A DNA stretch of 24,722 bases from JAWVZS01 sp964507825. GTDB lineage: Archaea > Thermoproteota > Nitrososphaeria > Nitrososphaerales > Nitrosopumilaceae. Positions 14,385 to 22,861 of the stretch are shown piece after piece. The notes below the pieces were generated by a model. That model was not told where the DNA came from, made no database searches, and worked only from the letters and a program-made list of their open reading frames with translations. Each line of letters opens with the position of its first letter. Within the stretch, counting starts at the first letter, position 1. Both the position numbers and the translations under genes were made by a program. Location of the stretch: positions 1-24,722 of the forward strand of contig CAZDQM010000011.1 of NCBI GenBank assembly GCA_964507825.1, read 5' to 3'.

Positions 14385-15479
14385 ATGGACAAAAGACTTC
14401 GCATTGCGGGAATTGCAGCGGCGGTGGCCGCGGCAATTATAATAATGAACTCACCCGGAGCGCCGCCGCCGCTTCCTGATCCGAGCACGACTAATCAGGG
14501 CAATGAGTCCGTTGAGGTTATAGCCACGCATCTAGACAGCCCGCGGGCCCTAGCATTTGGGGACGATAGGATGTTTCTTACGGAGAAATCCGGGCGGATC
14601 AGGGTTTTGGAGGATGGCGTCTTGCTTGACAGGCCGCTTGCAACATTTCGTGTACCTGATGTTTTTGACGGCGGCCTGTTGGGAATACAGGTGCATCCTG
14701 ATTTTACAAACAACCATTACCTGTATGTATATCATACATATGTGGAGGACGGCTCATTTTGGAACAAGGTGACACGGATCACAGAGTCTGACAACCGTCT
14801 GGTGGAAGCCGATGCCATTATTGACAAGATTCCTGGCTCACAATTCAGCAACGGCGGAGTAATCAAGTTTGGCCCTGACGGGAAGCTTTACGTTGCAACC
14901 GGTTCCGTATCAGACTCGTCACACATGCCCCAAGACGTGGGTTCCCTAGCAGGTAAGATCCTAAGGCTTAACGATGATGGGACGATTCCAAAGACCAATC
15001 CGATCCACAACTCTGCCGTTTATGCCATGGGATTTAGAAACCCGCAAGGAATGGCATGGGATGCAGCTGGCAACTTTTACATGACCGACATGGGGCCGAC
15101 TAAGAGCGATGAAATCAACCTAGTGCTTCCGGGAAGAAATTACGGCTGGCCGGAGCAAGAATGTGCCGGCGGAGGCTATGAGGACTCGATCATTTGTTAC
15201 GATCCTGCCATCGAGCCGGGTGGAATACTTGTCTACGACGGGGATCTGCTTGACATGCAGGGGAAGCTGGTCATGACGGCGCTTCGCGCATCAAACCTGT
15301 ATGCAGTAGACCTTGAGAATCCCGGCATTCAAACCCAGGATATAATTCTAAGCGGGACAGGACGCATTCGTGATGTCATCCAGGCGCCTGATGGCAGCCT
15401 TTACATCCTGACCTCTAATACCGATGGAAAAGGTTTTCCGACCGATGATGATGATAGGTTGTTGCGGATAGTCAAGTAA
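14385..15479 (+). CDS. Exported PQQ-type sugar dehydrogenase homologue (six-bladed beta-propeller)
   Basis: An N-terminal hydrophobic segment (about residues 5-22) and a Pro-rich linker suggest export or membrane anchoring. The rest matches the soluble glucose/aldose sugar dehydrogenase family: the propeller motifs SPRALAFGDDRMFLTEKSG, GLLGIQVHPDF, FGPDGKLYVATG, GKILRLNDDGTIP, FRNPQGMAWD, MGPTKSDEINL and GRNYGWPE. The arginine of RNPQG, which contacts substrate and PQQ in the family, is kept. The catalytic histidine (His144 in the Acinetobacter enzyme) is replaced by Ser155. Function as a dehydrogenase is therefore uncertain. ATG 14385 is 26 bp after a TAATTAATATG box. Length 364 aa. Confidence 0.85.
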   Translation: MDKRLRIAGIAAAVAAAIIIMNSPGAPPPLPDPSTTNQGNESVEVIATHLDSPRALAFGDDRMFLTEKSGRIRVLEDGVLLDRPLATFRVPDVFDGGLLGIQVHPDFTNNHYLYVYHTYVEDGSFWNKVTRITESDNRLVEADAIIDKIPGSQFSNGGVIKFGPDGKLYVATGSVSDSSHMPQDVGSLAGKILRLNDDGTIPKTNPIHNSAVYAMGFRNPQGMAWDAAGNFYMTDMGPTKSDEINLVLPGRNYGWPEQECAGGGYEDSIICYDPAIEPGGILVYDGDLLDMQGKLVMTALRASNLYAVDLENPGIQTQDIILSGTGRIRDVIQAPDGSLYILTSNTDGKGFPTDDDDRLLRIVK

Positions 15480-15536
15480 ATGCCTGATTCGCCCGTTCCA
15501 AGGCTCTAGGAATTTCTTCAGACAAAATCAATGACG

Positions 15537-15547
15537 TTATTATATAG
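15537..15547 (+). promoter_or_regulatory. TATA-like box of the histidine operon
   Basis: TTATTATATAG is centred about 26 bp upstream of ATG 15568 of hisG. It would drive the nine tightly spaced genes that follow, and it argues against the in-frame upstream ATG at 15553. Confidence 0.6.
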
Positions 15548-15567
15548 ACGGATTGAAAGCATATATC

Positions 15568-16545
15568 ATGTCTGAGGTAAGGCTTGCAATTCCAAAGGGG
15601 AGTCTGGAGGATGCCACGTTCCGGCTGATGGAGAGGGCGTGGACGAAGGTAAATCGCAAAAGCAGGACATACCGTGTGTATCTAGATGATCCACAAATAA
15701 CGGTAAAGATGCTAAGACCGCAAGAGATCCCAATCCTTGTCAGCGAGGGGTTGTATGATGTGGGAATCACAGGCAAGGACTGGGTGGGGGAGACAAAGTC
15801 CGACGTAGAGCCGATCCTAGATCTGGAATATGGAAGGATCAGGCTGGTGGTCGCACTACCTGATTCCTATGGGTACAAGAGCCTAGATGCAATGATTGCA
15901 GATTATGCTAGGAAGAAAAAAACACTGCGGATATCTTCTGAATATCTCACGACCGCATCCGGATTCATCAAGGGATGCGCATCCTACAAAAAGTACTTTG
16001 GAGGTAAGGATCCGCAGATTGTAACACCGTGGCTTCGGACCGGCTCCAACAAATCGGTTCAAATACACCTGTCGTTTGGGGCAACCGAGGCCAAGCCGCC
16101 CGAAGATGTGGATGCAATACTTGATGTGACCGAGACCGGGACTACCCTGAAGCAAAACAAGCTCAGGATTGTAGACGACGTCCTTACGTCTACTGCTCAC
16201 CTGATTGCAAATAAAAAATCACTGCAGGACAAGGCAAGGCGGGAAAAGATCTTTGACATTGTTACACTGATGCGGGGGGCGGTGCATGGAAAAAAATACC
16301 TGCACATATACCTGAACGTGGAGAAGAAGAACCTGACAAGGCTACTCAGGCAGATATCGTCGCTAAAGAAACCAACCATAAGCCCGCTAAGCGAAGATGG
16401 TTGGTACGGAGTAAACACCATAATAAAAAAGTCGGAATTCCATAAGATGATTCCCAAACTAAGAAAGATTGCGCAGGGGCTGGTGGTGCATGAGCCGAGG
16501 CAGATCCTAGAACTAGAGGAGATCAAACGTGATGAAGAAAATTGA
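15568..16545 (+). CDS. hisG: ATP phosphoribosyltransferase, long form
   Basis: It catalyses the first step of histidine synthesis, joining ATP and PRPP to give phosphoribosyl-ATP. The 325-aa protein starts SEVRLAIPKGSLEDATF. Two periplasmic-binding-like halves contain GITGKDWVGE, and the PRPP-binding segment DVTETGTTLK lies near residue 195. A C-terminal domain (about 245-315), ending the SPLSEDGWYGV region, is the histidine-binding regulatory domain of the long form. That means no HisZ partner is needed and feedback inhibition is expected. Its stop TGA overlaps the hisD start (TGATG). Confidence 0.95.
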   Translation: MSEVRLAIPKGSLEDATFRLMERAWTKVNRKSRTYRVYLDDPQITVKMLRPQEIPILVSEGLYDVGITGKDWVGETKSDVEPILDLEYGRIRLVVALPDSYGYKSLDAMIADYARKKKTLRISSEYLTTASGFIKGCASYKKYFGGKDPQIVTPWLRTGSNKSVQIHLSFGATEAKPPEDVDAILDVTETGTTLKQNKLRIVDDVLTSTAHLIANKKSLQDKARREKIFDIVTLMRGAVHGKKYLHIYLNVEKKNLTRLLRQISSLKKPTISPLSEDGWYGVNTIIKKSEFHKMIPKLRKIAQGLVVHEPRQILELEEIKRDEEN

Positions 16546-17807
16546 TGAGAATCATTTCGGTCAATAGCACTGGGCGGTTTTTACGGAAATTAGGAGCACG
16601 AAATCCCTTAAAAAACCGGCAGGCCGTGGAGACCATCATACGGGATGTGAGGGGCGGCGGGGATGCCGCACTTAGAAAATACGAGAAAAAGTTCGGCGCA
16701 GGCGCAATACCCTCATTACGGGTTTCAAAACGTGAAATCGACGACGCATACTCTAGTGTGCCTGCAGAAGGTGTAGCGGCGATCAAGCTTGCAAAATCAA
16801 GGCTGTCAAAAGCGGAATCTGCAGTAATGCGCCGCCTCCGGGACATTACTATACGGTACGGAGGGACGCGACTCTCCAAATCCTTCATTCCAATAAATAG
16901 CGTCGGATGCTACGTGCCGGGGGGCGCGGCAAGATATCCGAGCTCCGCCGTGATGTCGGTAACTCCGGCTAGCATTGCAGGCGTGAGGCGCATAGTCGTG
17001 GCGTCCCCGCCGGATTCCTCGGGAAGAATGGATCCGCTTACCATAGTGGCGGCAGACATCTGCGGCGCAACCGAGATTTACAAGACGGGCGGCGCACAAT
17101 CTATTGCAGCTCTGGCATACGGGACGCGTACCATCAAAAAAGTGGACAAGATTGTAGGGCCCGGCGGCGCGTTTGTAACACTGGCAAAATACTTGGTAAG
17201 CAGTACCGTATCCATAGACATGATGGCAGGACCCACCGAGCTTGGAATAGTAATTGACTCGGCTGCGGACGCGGATCTTGCGGCGCTGGACCTGATCTCT
17301 CAGGCAGAACACTCATCGGATACCTTTTGTTATGCACTGACTACATCTGGCGCAATTGCAAGGAAGATCCAATCCGCCGTAGACTCTGGACTGAAAAACA
17401 TACGGCGTTCAAGCATTGCTAGATCCAGTCTGGAATCAAATGGATTCATTGCCGTCTGTCGGGCGGCTGACATTATAGATATTGCAAACGAGCTTGCCCC
17501 AGAACACCTAGAAATTATCAGCAAGAACCCCAAAAAATGGGACCGGATCAGGAATCCGGGCCTGATTTTGACGGGGAAAAACAGTCCATCATCTGCTAGT
17601 GACTATTTACTGGGCTCAAACCACATACTGCCTACTGGCGGATTTGGCAGATCCCGCGGCTCGCTGTCGGTCTTGGATTTTGTCAAGCTGCTCACGAGGG
17701 TGGATGTGGATCAAAATGACCTGCGGAAAATATCAAAATCAATCAAGACGCTTGCTTTTGCAGAGGGGTTGCCAAACCATTATGAGGCCGTAAGGGGTCG
17801 GTTCTAA
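16545..17807 (+). CDS. hisD: Histidinol dehydrogenase
   Basis: It performs the last two steps, histidinol to histidinal to histidine, with NAD and zinc. Numbering from ATG 16545 (420 aa), zinc and catalytic residues are visible: Gln253 and His256 in QAEHSSD, and Glu320-His321 in APEHLEI. SVGCYVPGGAARYPSS and AGPTELGI segments are also typical. The NAD-site segment reads GPGGAF where GPGN is usual. The frame could begin one codon earlier at TTG, but ATG overlaps the hisG stop by one base and is preferred. It overlaps hisC by one base (TAATG). Confidence 0.95.
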   Translation: MRIISVNSTGRFLRKLGARNPLKNRQAVETIIRDVRGGGDAALRKYEKKFGAGAIPSLRVSKREIDDAYSSVPAEGVAAIKLAKSRLSKAESAVMRRLRDITIRYGGTRLSKSFIPINSVGCYVPGGAARYPSSAVMSVTPASIAGVRRIVVASPPDSSGRMDPLTIVAADICGATEIYKTGGAQSIAALAYGTRTIKKVDKIVGPGGAFVTLAKYLVSSTVSIDMMAGPTELGIVIDSAADADLAALDLISQAEHSSDTFCYALTTSGAIARKIQSAVDSGLKNIRRSSIARSSLESNGFIAVCRAADIIDIANELAPEHLEIISKNPKKWDRIRNPGLILTGKNSPSSASDYLLGSNHILPTGGFGRSRGSLSVLDFVKLLTRVDVDQNDLRKISKSIKTLAFAEGLPNHYEAVRGRF

Positions 17808-18874
17808 TGAGTCCGTGGTATGAAAAAAAACTGGACAAGCTTGAGGCGCTAGACGGATATCAAAAACCTGAAAGATATGACGATATCCTAAAACTTGACT
17901 CTAACGAGAATTTTGTACTAGGTAAAAAATTCCAGCAGGATGTGATATCTCATGCCCGCGCCGGCTCTGATGTCCGGAAATACCCGCTAGGTGGTGCAGA
18001 GCGTCTCATATCAAGACTGGCAGGACACATGAAGGTTCCTGAAAACATGATCGGGATTGGAAACGGCTCCGACCAGATCCTCGACCTGTTCTTGGCAAAC
18101 ATGGCATCAAAAAAGACCCGGATTCTGACGTCGGATCCGACGTTTGGATTCTTTGAGGAGAGGTGCAGGCTATATGGCATTCCATGCACGAAAATTCCGT
18201 TTTCGGACCGCATGAGTCTTGACATTGAAAAATTCAGTGCCAATCTTTCCAAATGCCAGATTTTATACCTTGATTCACCGAATAATCCTACCGGATTCCA
18301 GTTCTCAATCCGCCAGCTGGGGCGCCTGATTGCAGAGTTTGACGGGCTTGCAATCATTGACGAGGCATACGGGGAGTTTGGCGGCCCGTCTGCCGTTTCA
18401 CTGGCAAAAAAACATGATAATTTAATCGTGGTACGGACATTTTCAAAGGCATACGGCCTTGCAGGCTTGCGCCTTGGATACTTTGTTGCAGGCCGGAGGA
18501 TTGCCGAAATATTCAACCGCGTAATTCAGTATCCGTATCCGATCAACACGCTTGCAATCGAGGCAGGAATCGCATCGCTTGAAAAGGCGGATCAGATGCG
18601 GGAGGCAGTACGAATAATCAGAGCCGAGCGCGCTAGGATCATCGAAAGTCTGCGCAAATATGACACTTTTATTGTCTTTGACTCTGCGGCCAACTTTGTA
18701 CTGTTTGATGCAAAGGGGGCTTACAAGCGCGTCTTTACCGCGCTACTTGAGCAGGGAATTTCCATACGCAAGCTAGGCAGGATAGGCTCTCATGCCGGCT
18801 GCCTGCGCGTCACGGTTGGCACAAGGGAGATGAACTCCAAGTTTCTCCTGGCAATACGTGATCTACTGGGGTGA
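17807..18874 (+). CDS. hisC: Histidinol-phosphate aminotransferase
   Basis: This PLP enzyme converts imidazole-acetol phosphate to histidinol phosphate. The 355-aa class I/II fold shows the LDSNEN start (30-35), SPNNPTG (157-163), Asp185 of IIDEAYGEF for the pyridine nitrogen, and the PLP lysine Lys214 in TFSKAYGLAGLRLGY. Near the C-terminus RVTVGTREMN supplies the carboxylate/phosphate-binding arginine. Its ATG shares a base with the hisD stop. The next gene begins inside or just after its end. Confidence 0.95.
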   Translation: MSPWYEKKLDKLEALDGYQKPERYDDILKLDSNENFVLGKKFQQDVISHARAGSDVRKYPLGGAERLISRLAGHMKVPENMIGIGNGSDQILDLFLANMASKKTRILTSDPTFGFFEERCRLYGIPCTKIPFSDRMSLDIEKFSANLSKCQILYLDSPNNPTGFQFSIRQLGRLIAEFDGLAIIDEAYGEFGGPSAVSLAKKHDNLIVVRTFSKAYGLAGLRLGYFVAGRRIAEIFNRVIQYPYPINTLAIEAGIASLEKADQMREAVRIIRAERARIIESLRKYDTFIVFDSAANFVLFDAKGAYKRVFTALLEQGISIRKLGRIGSHAGCLRVTVGTREMNSKFLLAIRDLLG

Positions 18875-18878
18875 CACA

Positions 18879-19799
18879 TTGAGCGGCAGGCCGGACTCTA
18901 TAATCTTTGACTGCGACGGGGTTCTAGTGGACGTAACAGAGTCATATGACAGGACGATTGCCAAGACATGCAGGTACGTTCTTGGGGAGATTGCGGGGAT
19001 TGACTCGATTGACATTGATCACAAAATAATCGACGGATTCAAGGCATCTGGAGGATTCAACGACGAGGTTGACCTGACATATGCCGCAATCCTGTCCCTT
19101 TATGCGGCCGAGAGGCTTGGCAGGGAGCCGTTGGAATTTGTCCGTGATGTAATATCGCATGCAGACGGGACTGGAATACGCTCCGTCAGAAATTACATAG
19201 AATCTGCCTGCGACATATCTAATGTACTCTCGAGGCTAGGATCACTAGATGATCGACATGATAATTACGTCTATTCTATATTTGACCAGATCTTCTTTGG
19301 ACCGCATCTTTACAAAAAACTGTTTGGCAGGATCTCGAGGTTTTCTGAACCGGCAATGATATCCCGGGACAGGATTATACTGTCAGAGTCACTGTTACGG
19401 ACGCTACAGGACTGGTTTGGAGGGCAGATGGCAATAGTTACGGGCAGGGGAATCGAATCAATCCGATATTCGCTTGGAGGGCTGCTTGGTTACTTTGACG
19501 TAAAGAGTTCGGCATTTTTGGAAGACGAGCCAAGAAGCTTGGCAAAACCAAATCCGGCCACCCTGATCCGAGCCGTGCAATCCATGGGTTCAAAAAACTG
19601 CCTGTATGTTGGTGATTCGATGGAAGACTTTATGATGGCAAGGGACGCGACTAGGGCGGGAAATCCGACTACCTTTTGTGGTATAGTGGGGACAAGCACG
19701 AGTCCCGAGGACCGGCGTAAGATGTTCCGTGATTCGGGTGCGGATCTTATCTTGGAGTCAATTAACGACATTCCGAAGGCATTAAATTTGGACTGGTAA
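18879..19799 (+). CDS. HAD-superfamily hydrolase in the his operon; candidate histidinol-phosphate phosphatase
   Basis: All four HAD motifs are present: FDCDGVLVD with nucleophile Asp11 and acid/base Asp13, IVTGRG, the motif III lysine in AKPNP, and VGDSMEDFMMA. A large cap region of roughly 150 residues sits between motifs I and II. No other gene in the operon encodes a histidinol-phosphate phosphatase, so this is the logical candidate, though the assignment rests on position. I chose TTG 18879, 4 bp after the hisC stop; GTG 18858 inside hisC would add seven residues. A 22-bp gap separates it from hisB. Confidence 0.85.
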   Translation: MSGRPDSIIFDCDGVLVDVTESYDRTIAKTCRYVLGEIAGIDSIDIDHKIIDGFKASGGFNDEVDLTYAAILSLYAAERLGREPLEFVRDVISHADGTGIRSVRNYIESACDISNVLSRLGSLDDRHDNYVYSIFDQIFFGPHLYKKLFGRISRFSEPAMISRDRIILSESLLRTLQDWFGGQMAIVTGRGIESIRYSLGGLLGYFDVKSSAFLEDEPRSLAKPNPATLIRAVQSMGSKNCLYVGDSMEDFMMARDATRAGNPTTFCGIVGTSTSPEDRRKMFRDSGADLILESINDIPKALNLDW

Positions 19800-19821
19800 G
19801 ACATTAGTATTCCAAGGTGAT

Positions 19822-20412
19822 ATGATGAAAAAACGCTCGGGTAAAATCAAACGTGAAACAAAGGAGACGGACATCCTAGTCACTGTTACCATTGACGGGT
19901 CTGGAAAGATTACCGTGTCGACTGGCGCAAACTTTATTGATCACTTGGTGACATCGTTTGGCAAGCACGCCATGCTTGATCTGACGGTACGGGCCAAATC
20001 AAAGGACGGTATAATGCACCACCTTATTGAGGACACTGCAATTGCGATTGGAAGCGCGATAGACAAGGCTCTAGGAGACAGGGCGGGAATTGTACGGTTC
20101 AGCCACGCATCTGTTCCAATGGATGAGTCACTAGCTGAGGCGTCAGTGGACATGGTAAAGCGCCCGTTTTACAAGCTTGGCCTGTCTATTCGGGAGGCAA
20201 GGATTGAGGACGTATCCCGGGAGGATCTTGACCATTTTTTCCAGTCCCTATTGCAGAATCTGAACGGCTGCATTCATCTTGAGGTAAAGTACGGCGACAA
20301 TGACCATCACAAGGTAGAGGCCGCAATAAAGTCGCTGGCCGTGGCATTTCGGACTGCGTGTTCTAGGGATGCTAGGCAGAAGGGGATTCCCAGTACAAAG
20401 GGCGCAATGTAA
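19822..20412 (+). CDS. hisB: Imidazoleglycerol-phosphate dehydratase
   Basis: It dehydrates imidazoleglycerol phosphate to imidazole-acetol phosphate. It is the monofunctional archaeal form (196 aa) without the bacterial phosphatase domain, consistent with a separate HAD gene next door. The metal-binding motifs are FIDHLVTSFGKHAMLDL, HHLIEDTAIAIG and DHHKVEAAIKSLAVAF. The start at 19822 is followed by a second ATG at 19825; either is possible. Its stop and the hisH start share one base (TAATG). Confidence 0.95.
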   Translation: MMKKRSGKIKRETKETDILVTVTIDGSGKITVSTGANFIDHLVTSFGKHAMLDLTVRAKSKDGIMHHLIEDTAIAIGSAIDKALGDRAGIVRFSHASVPMDESLAEASVDMVKRPFYKLGLSIREARIEDVSREDLDHFFQSLLQNLNGCIHLEVKYGDNDHHKVEAAIKSLAVAFRTACSRDARQKGIPSTKGAM

Positions 20413-21014
20413 TGAGCAGGATTGCAATATTTGATTATGGGGCTGGCAACATATTCAGTCTCAAGAACGCGCTGGAAAAACAGGATGCGACAGTAGAGGT
20501 GCAGTCTAGCGTTGGCGGACTGGCCGGATACGACGGCATATTTCTGCCGGGGGTTGGAAACTTTGATCCTGCCATACGGAGCATGAACCGGGACTCGGCT
20601 GACTTTAGGCAGACCGTGGGCGACACGCCGGTATTTGGCATATGCCTTGGCATGGAGATGTTTTTTGAGAAAAGCCAGGAGGGGAAGGAAAAAGGCCTTG
20701 GAATAATGGACGGCAACGTTGTCGTCCTGCCTGACACGCTAAAAGTTCCACACATGGGATGGAACGCGCTTGAGATAAGGCGGGAAAGCAGAATCCTTGA
20801 CGGCATAGATGACGGTTCGTGGGTTTATTTCGTGCATTCGTACAGGGCGGATCCGGTTGCACCAGATGTCATCATCGCCGAATCGGATTATGGTACACGG
20901 ATTCCGGCTATGGTCCAAATGGACAACTATATTGGAACCCAATTTCATCCCGAAAAATCAGGCAGTGTGGGCGCCCTCATGATCAAGAACTTTCTGCGAG
21001 AGTGCTCTAGATGA
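20412..21014 (+). CDS. hisH: Imidazole glycerol phosphate synthase, glutamine amidotransferase subunit
   Basis: It hydrolyses glutamine and channels ammonia to HisF. The 200-aa class I amidotransferase keeps the full catalytic triad: Cys78 in GICLGMEMFF, and His179 and Glu181 in QFHPEKS. IFDYGAGNI at the start and FLPGVGNFDPA are also typical. It overlaps hisA by four bases (ATGA). The subunit partner HisF is two genes downstream. Confidence 0.96.
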   Translation: MSRIAIFDYGAGNIFSLKNALEKQDATVEVQSSVGGLAGYDGIFLPGVGNFDPAIRSMNRDSADFRQTVGDTPVFGICLGMEMFFEKSQEGKEKGLGIMDGNVVVLPDTLKVPHMGWNALEIRRESRILDGIDDGSWVYFVHSYRADPVAPDVIIAESDYGTRIPAMVQMDNYIGTQFHPEKSGSVGALMIKNFLRECSR

Positions 21015-21718
21015 GGATAATTCCAGCCATCGATCTAATGGAAGGGCAGATAGTCCGGCTGTACAGGGGAGATCCCGGACAAAAAACAGTATATCCTGGT
21101 GATCCTGTATCCGTTGCAAAAAAATGGCAGGATGCGGGTGCCGACATGCTACACGTTGTGGATCTCGATGCCACCCTTGGCACCGGTAGCAATCTGAACC
21201 TGATTGAAAAAATCACGGGAGCAGTCTCCATTCCGGTACAAGCTGCAGGTGGGCTGCGTGATTTGGAGGTAATTGACAGGGCGGCCTCCTTTGCCGCACG
21301 GATCGTGATTGGAACCCTGGCATTCGGAGACAGGAGGATGCTCGAAGAGCTGGCAAAAAAATACGGCCCGTCTAGGATTGTGATCTCCGTCGATCATGCA
21401 GATGGATTCATTGTCACGCACGGATGGCAGCAGGCCACAAAAACCCCGTTGCTTGATTCCATGAATGATTTTGCAGGCATGGGCTTTACCGAGTTCCTGC
21501 TTACAAATGTGCGCAGGGATGGGACGATGGAGGGGCCTGACCTGGAATTCCTAGAAAAGGCATGCCTTGTGCCACGCGCAAATGTAATTGCAAGCGGGGG
21601 AATATCAAATGTTGGTGACGTGTGTAGCGTGAAATCCAGGAACGCATACGCGGTAATTCTGGGCAGGGCGCTGTATGAAAACAAGATATCGATCGAGGAG
21701 GCAAAAGAGGCTTGTTGA
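21011..21718 (+). CDS. hisA: ProFAR isomerase (HisA)
   Basis: It is the Amadori isomerase that turns ProFAR into PRFAR. The 235-aa TIM barrel has the catalytic aspartates Asp8 (PAIDLMEG) and Asp128 (SVDHADG). The phosphate-binding loops AAGGLRDL and ASGGISN are kept. The barrel's half-repeat symmetry with HisF is evident. Overlaps: four bases with hisH, and the last bases with the hisF start. It could in principle also act on PRA as PriA does, but sequence does not show this. Confidence 0.95.
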   Translation: MRIIPAIDLMEGQIVRLYRGDPGQKTVYPGDPVSVAKKWQDAGADMLHVVDLDATLGTGSNLNLIEKITGAVSIPVQAAGGLRDLEVIDRAASFAARIVIGTLAFGDRRMLEELAKKYGPSRIVISVDHADGFIVTHGWQQATKTPLLDSMNDFAGMGFTEFLLTNVRRDGTMEGPDLEFLEKACLVPRANVIASGGISNVGDVCSVKSRNAYAVILGRALYENKISIEEAKEAC

Positions 21719-22512
21719 CCAAGCGGATCATCCCGTGCCTAGATGTAGATGACGGAAGGGTGGTAAAGGGACTACACTTTGAATCAATCCGGGATGCTGG
21801 CGATCCCGTGGAGCTTGCGGCCAAGTACAGCAGGGACGGCGCCGATGAGCTTGTATTCCTAGATATTACCGCATCTGCAGAGAAACGCAAGACGATCAGG
21901 GAGCTAGTCTCTAGCGTGGCCCGGGTAATTGACATCCCGTTTACCGTGGGAGGAGGGGTTGCCAGCATGGCTGATGCAAGGAACATCCTGCTCAGTGGGG
22001 CCGACAAGGTGGGAATAAACACGGGTGCCGTAAAAAACCCTGATCTGCTTGCCGAGCTTATGGCAGTGTTTGGAAAGCAGTGTATTGTGGTGGCAATTGA
22101 TGCGAAGCGAAACTATTCGGAGGATCATGCCAAGATGATGTTTGAGGAAGACGGCAGGCGGTTCTGGTTTGAGGTCTTTACGTATGGGGGCAGGCAGCCA
22201 ACCGGACTTGATGCGATAGCATGGGCCCAAAAGGCGGCGGAGCTTGGGGCCGGAGAGATTCTACTTACCAGTATAGATCGTGACGGGACCGGGGACGGTT
22301 ATGATACTTTACTTACCCGGCAAACGGTGGATGCCGTATCTGTACCGGTGGTTGCATCCGGGGGGTGCGGAAGTCCGGATGACATGTACGAGGTCTTTGT
22401 AAGGTCTGATGCCGACGCGGCACTTGCCGCCTCGATCTTTCATTACGAGGATCAACCCGTCCGACGTGTCAAGGAAATACTGAGGGACAAAAACATTTCC
22501 GTAAGGTTATAA
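21712..22512 (+). CDS. hisF: Imidazole glycerol phosphate synthase, cyclase subunit
   Basis: It uses ammonia from HisH to convert PRFAR to imidazoleglycerol phosphate and AICAR. The 266-aa TIM barrel has both catalytic aspartates, Asp11 (IIPCLDVDDGRVVKG) and Asp130 (VVAIDAKR). It also has TVGGGVAS and LLTSIDRDGTGDGYD. Two tandem TTG codons (21712, 21715) can start it. The first gives the usual MLxKRIIxCLDV spacing; the second gives a four-base TTGA overlap with hisA. I keep the first. Confidence 0.95.
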   Translation: MLTKRIIPCLDVDDGRVVKGLHFESIRDAGDPVELAAKYSRDGADELVFLDITASAEKRKTIRELVSSVARVIDIPFTVGGGVASMADARNILLSGADKVGINTGAVKNPDLLAELMAVFGKQCIVVAIDAKRNYSEDHAKMMFEEDGRRFWFEVFTYGGRQPTGLDAIAWAQKAAELGAGEILLTSIDRDGTGDGYDTLLTRQTVDAVSVPVVASGGCGSPDDMYEVFVRSDADAALAASIFHYEDQPVRRVKEILRDKNISVRL

Positions 22513-22525
22513 GGAAATTCTGCCG

Positions 22526-22861
22526 GTGTATGTCGTGGATATAACGGTTGATGACATAGATTTTGCCAAGGGAGGCGGGCTCGTTCCGGTTCTAGTCCAG
22601 GATGCGCACACCAAGGAGATTTTGACGCTAGCCTATGCCAGCAAGGAGTCACTGGAGCTGGCCAAAAAAACCGGCAATTCATGGTTCTTTAGCCGCTCAA
22701 GAAACAAGCTTTGGATGAAGGGGGAGGAATCCGGTAACACGCAGAAGATACGGGACATTTTAGTGGACTGTGATTCTGATGCAATCATATATGTGGTAGA
22801 GCCATCGGGTCCTGCCTGCCATACTGGAAAAAACACCTGCTTTCATCACAGGCTTTCCTAA
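22526..22861 (+). CDS. hisI: Phosphoribosyl-AMP cyclohydrolase
   Basis: It opens the adenine ring of PR-AMP. The 111-aa protein is the cyclohydrolase alone, with no fused HisE pyrophosphohydrolase. Zinc cysteines Cys82, Cys98 and Cys105 and the magnesium aspartates of DCDSD (81-85) are present. SWFFSRSRNKLWMKGEESGN is also typical. GTG 22526, 13 bp after the hisF stop, is the likely start; GTG 22535 is an alternative. It is the last gene of the operon. Confidence 0.93.
   Translation: MYVVDITVDDIDFAKGGGLVPVLVQDAHTKEILTLAYASKESLELAKKTGNSWFFSRSRNKLWMKGEESGNTQKIRDILVDCDSDAIIYVVEPSGPACHTGKNTCFHHRLS

Noticed and set aside
17950..18516. 188-aa open frame antisense to hisC
   Set aside because: hisC has all family motifs here; the reverse frame shows none and has shadow-type composition.
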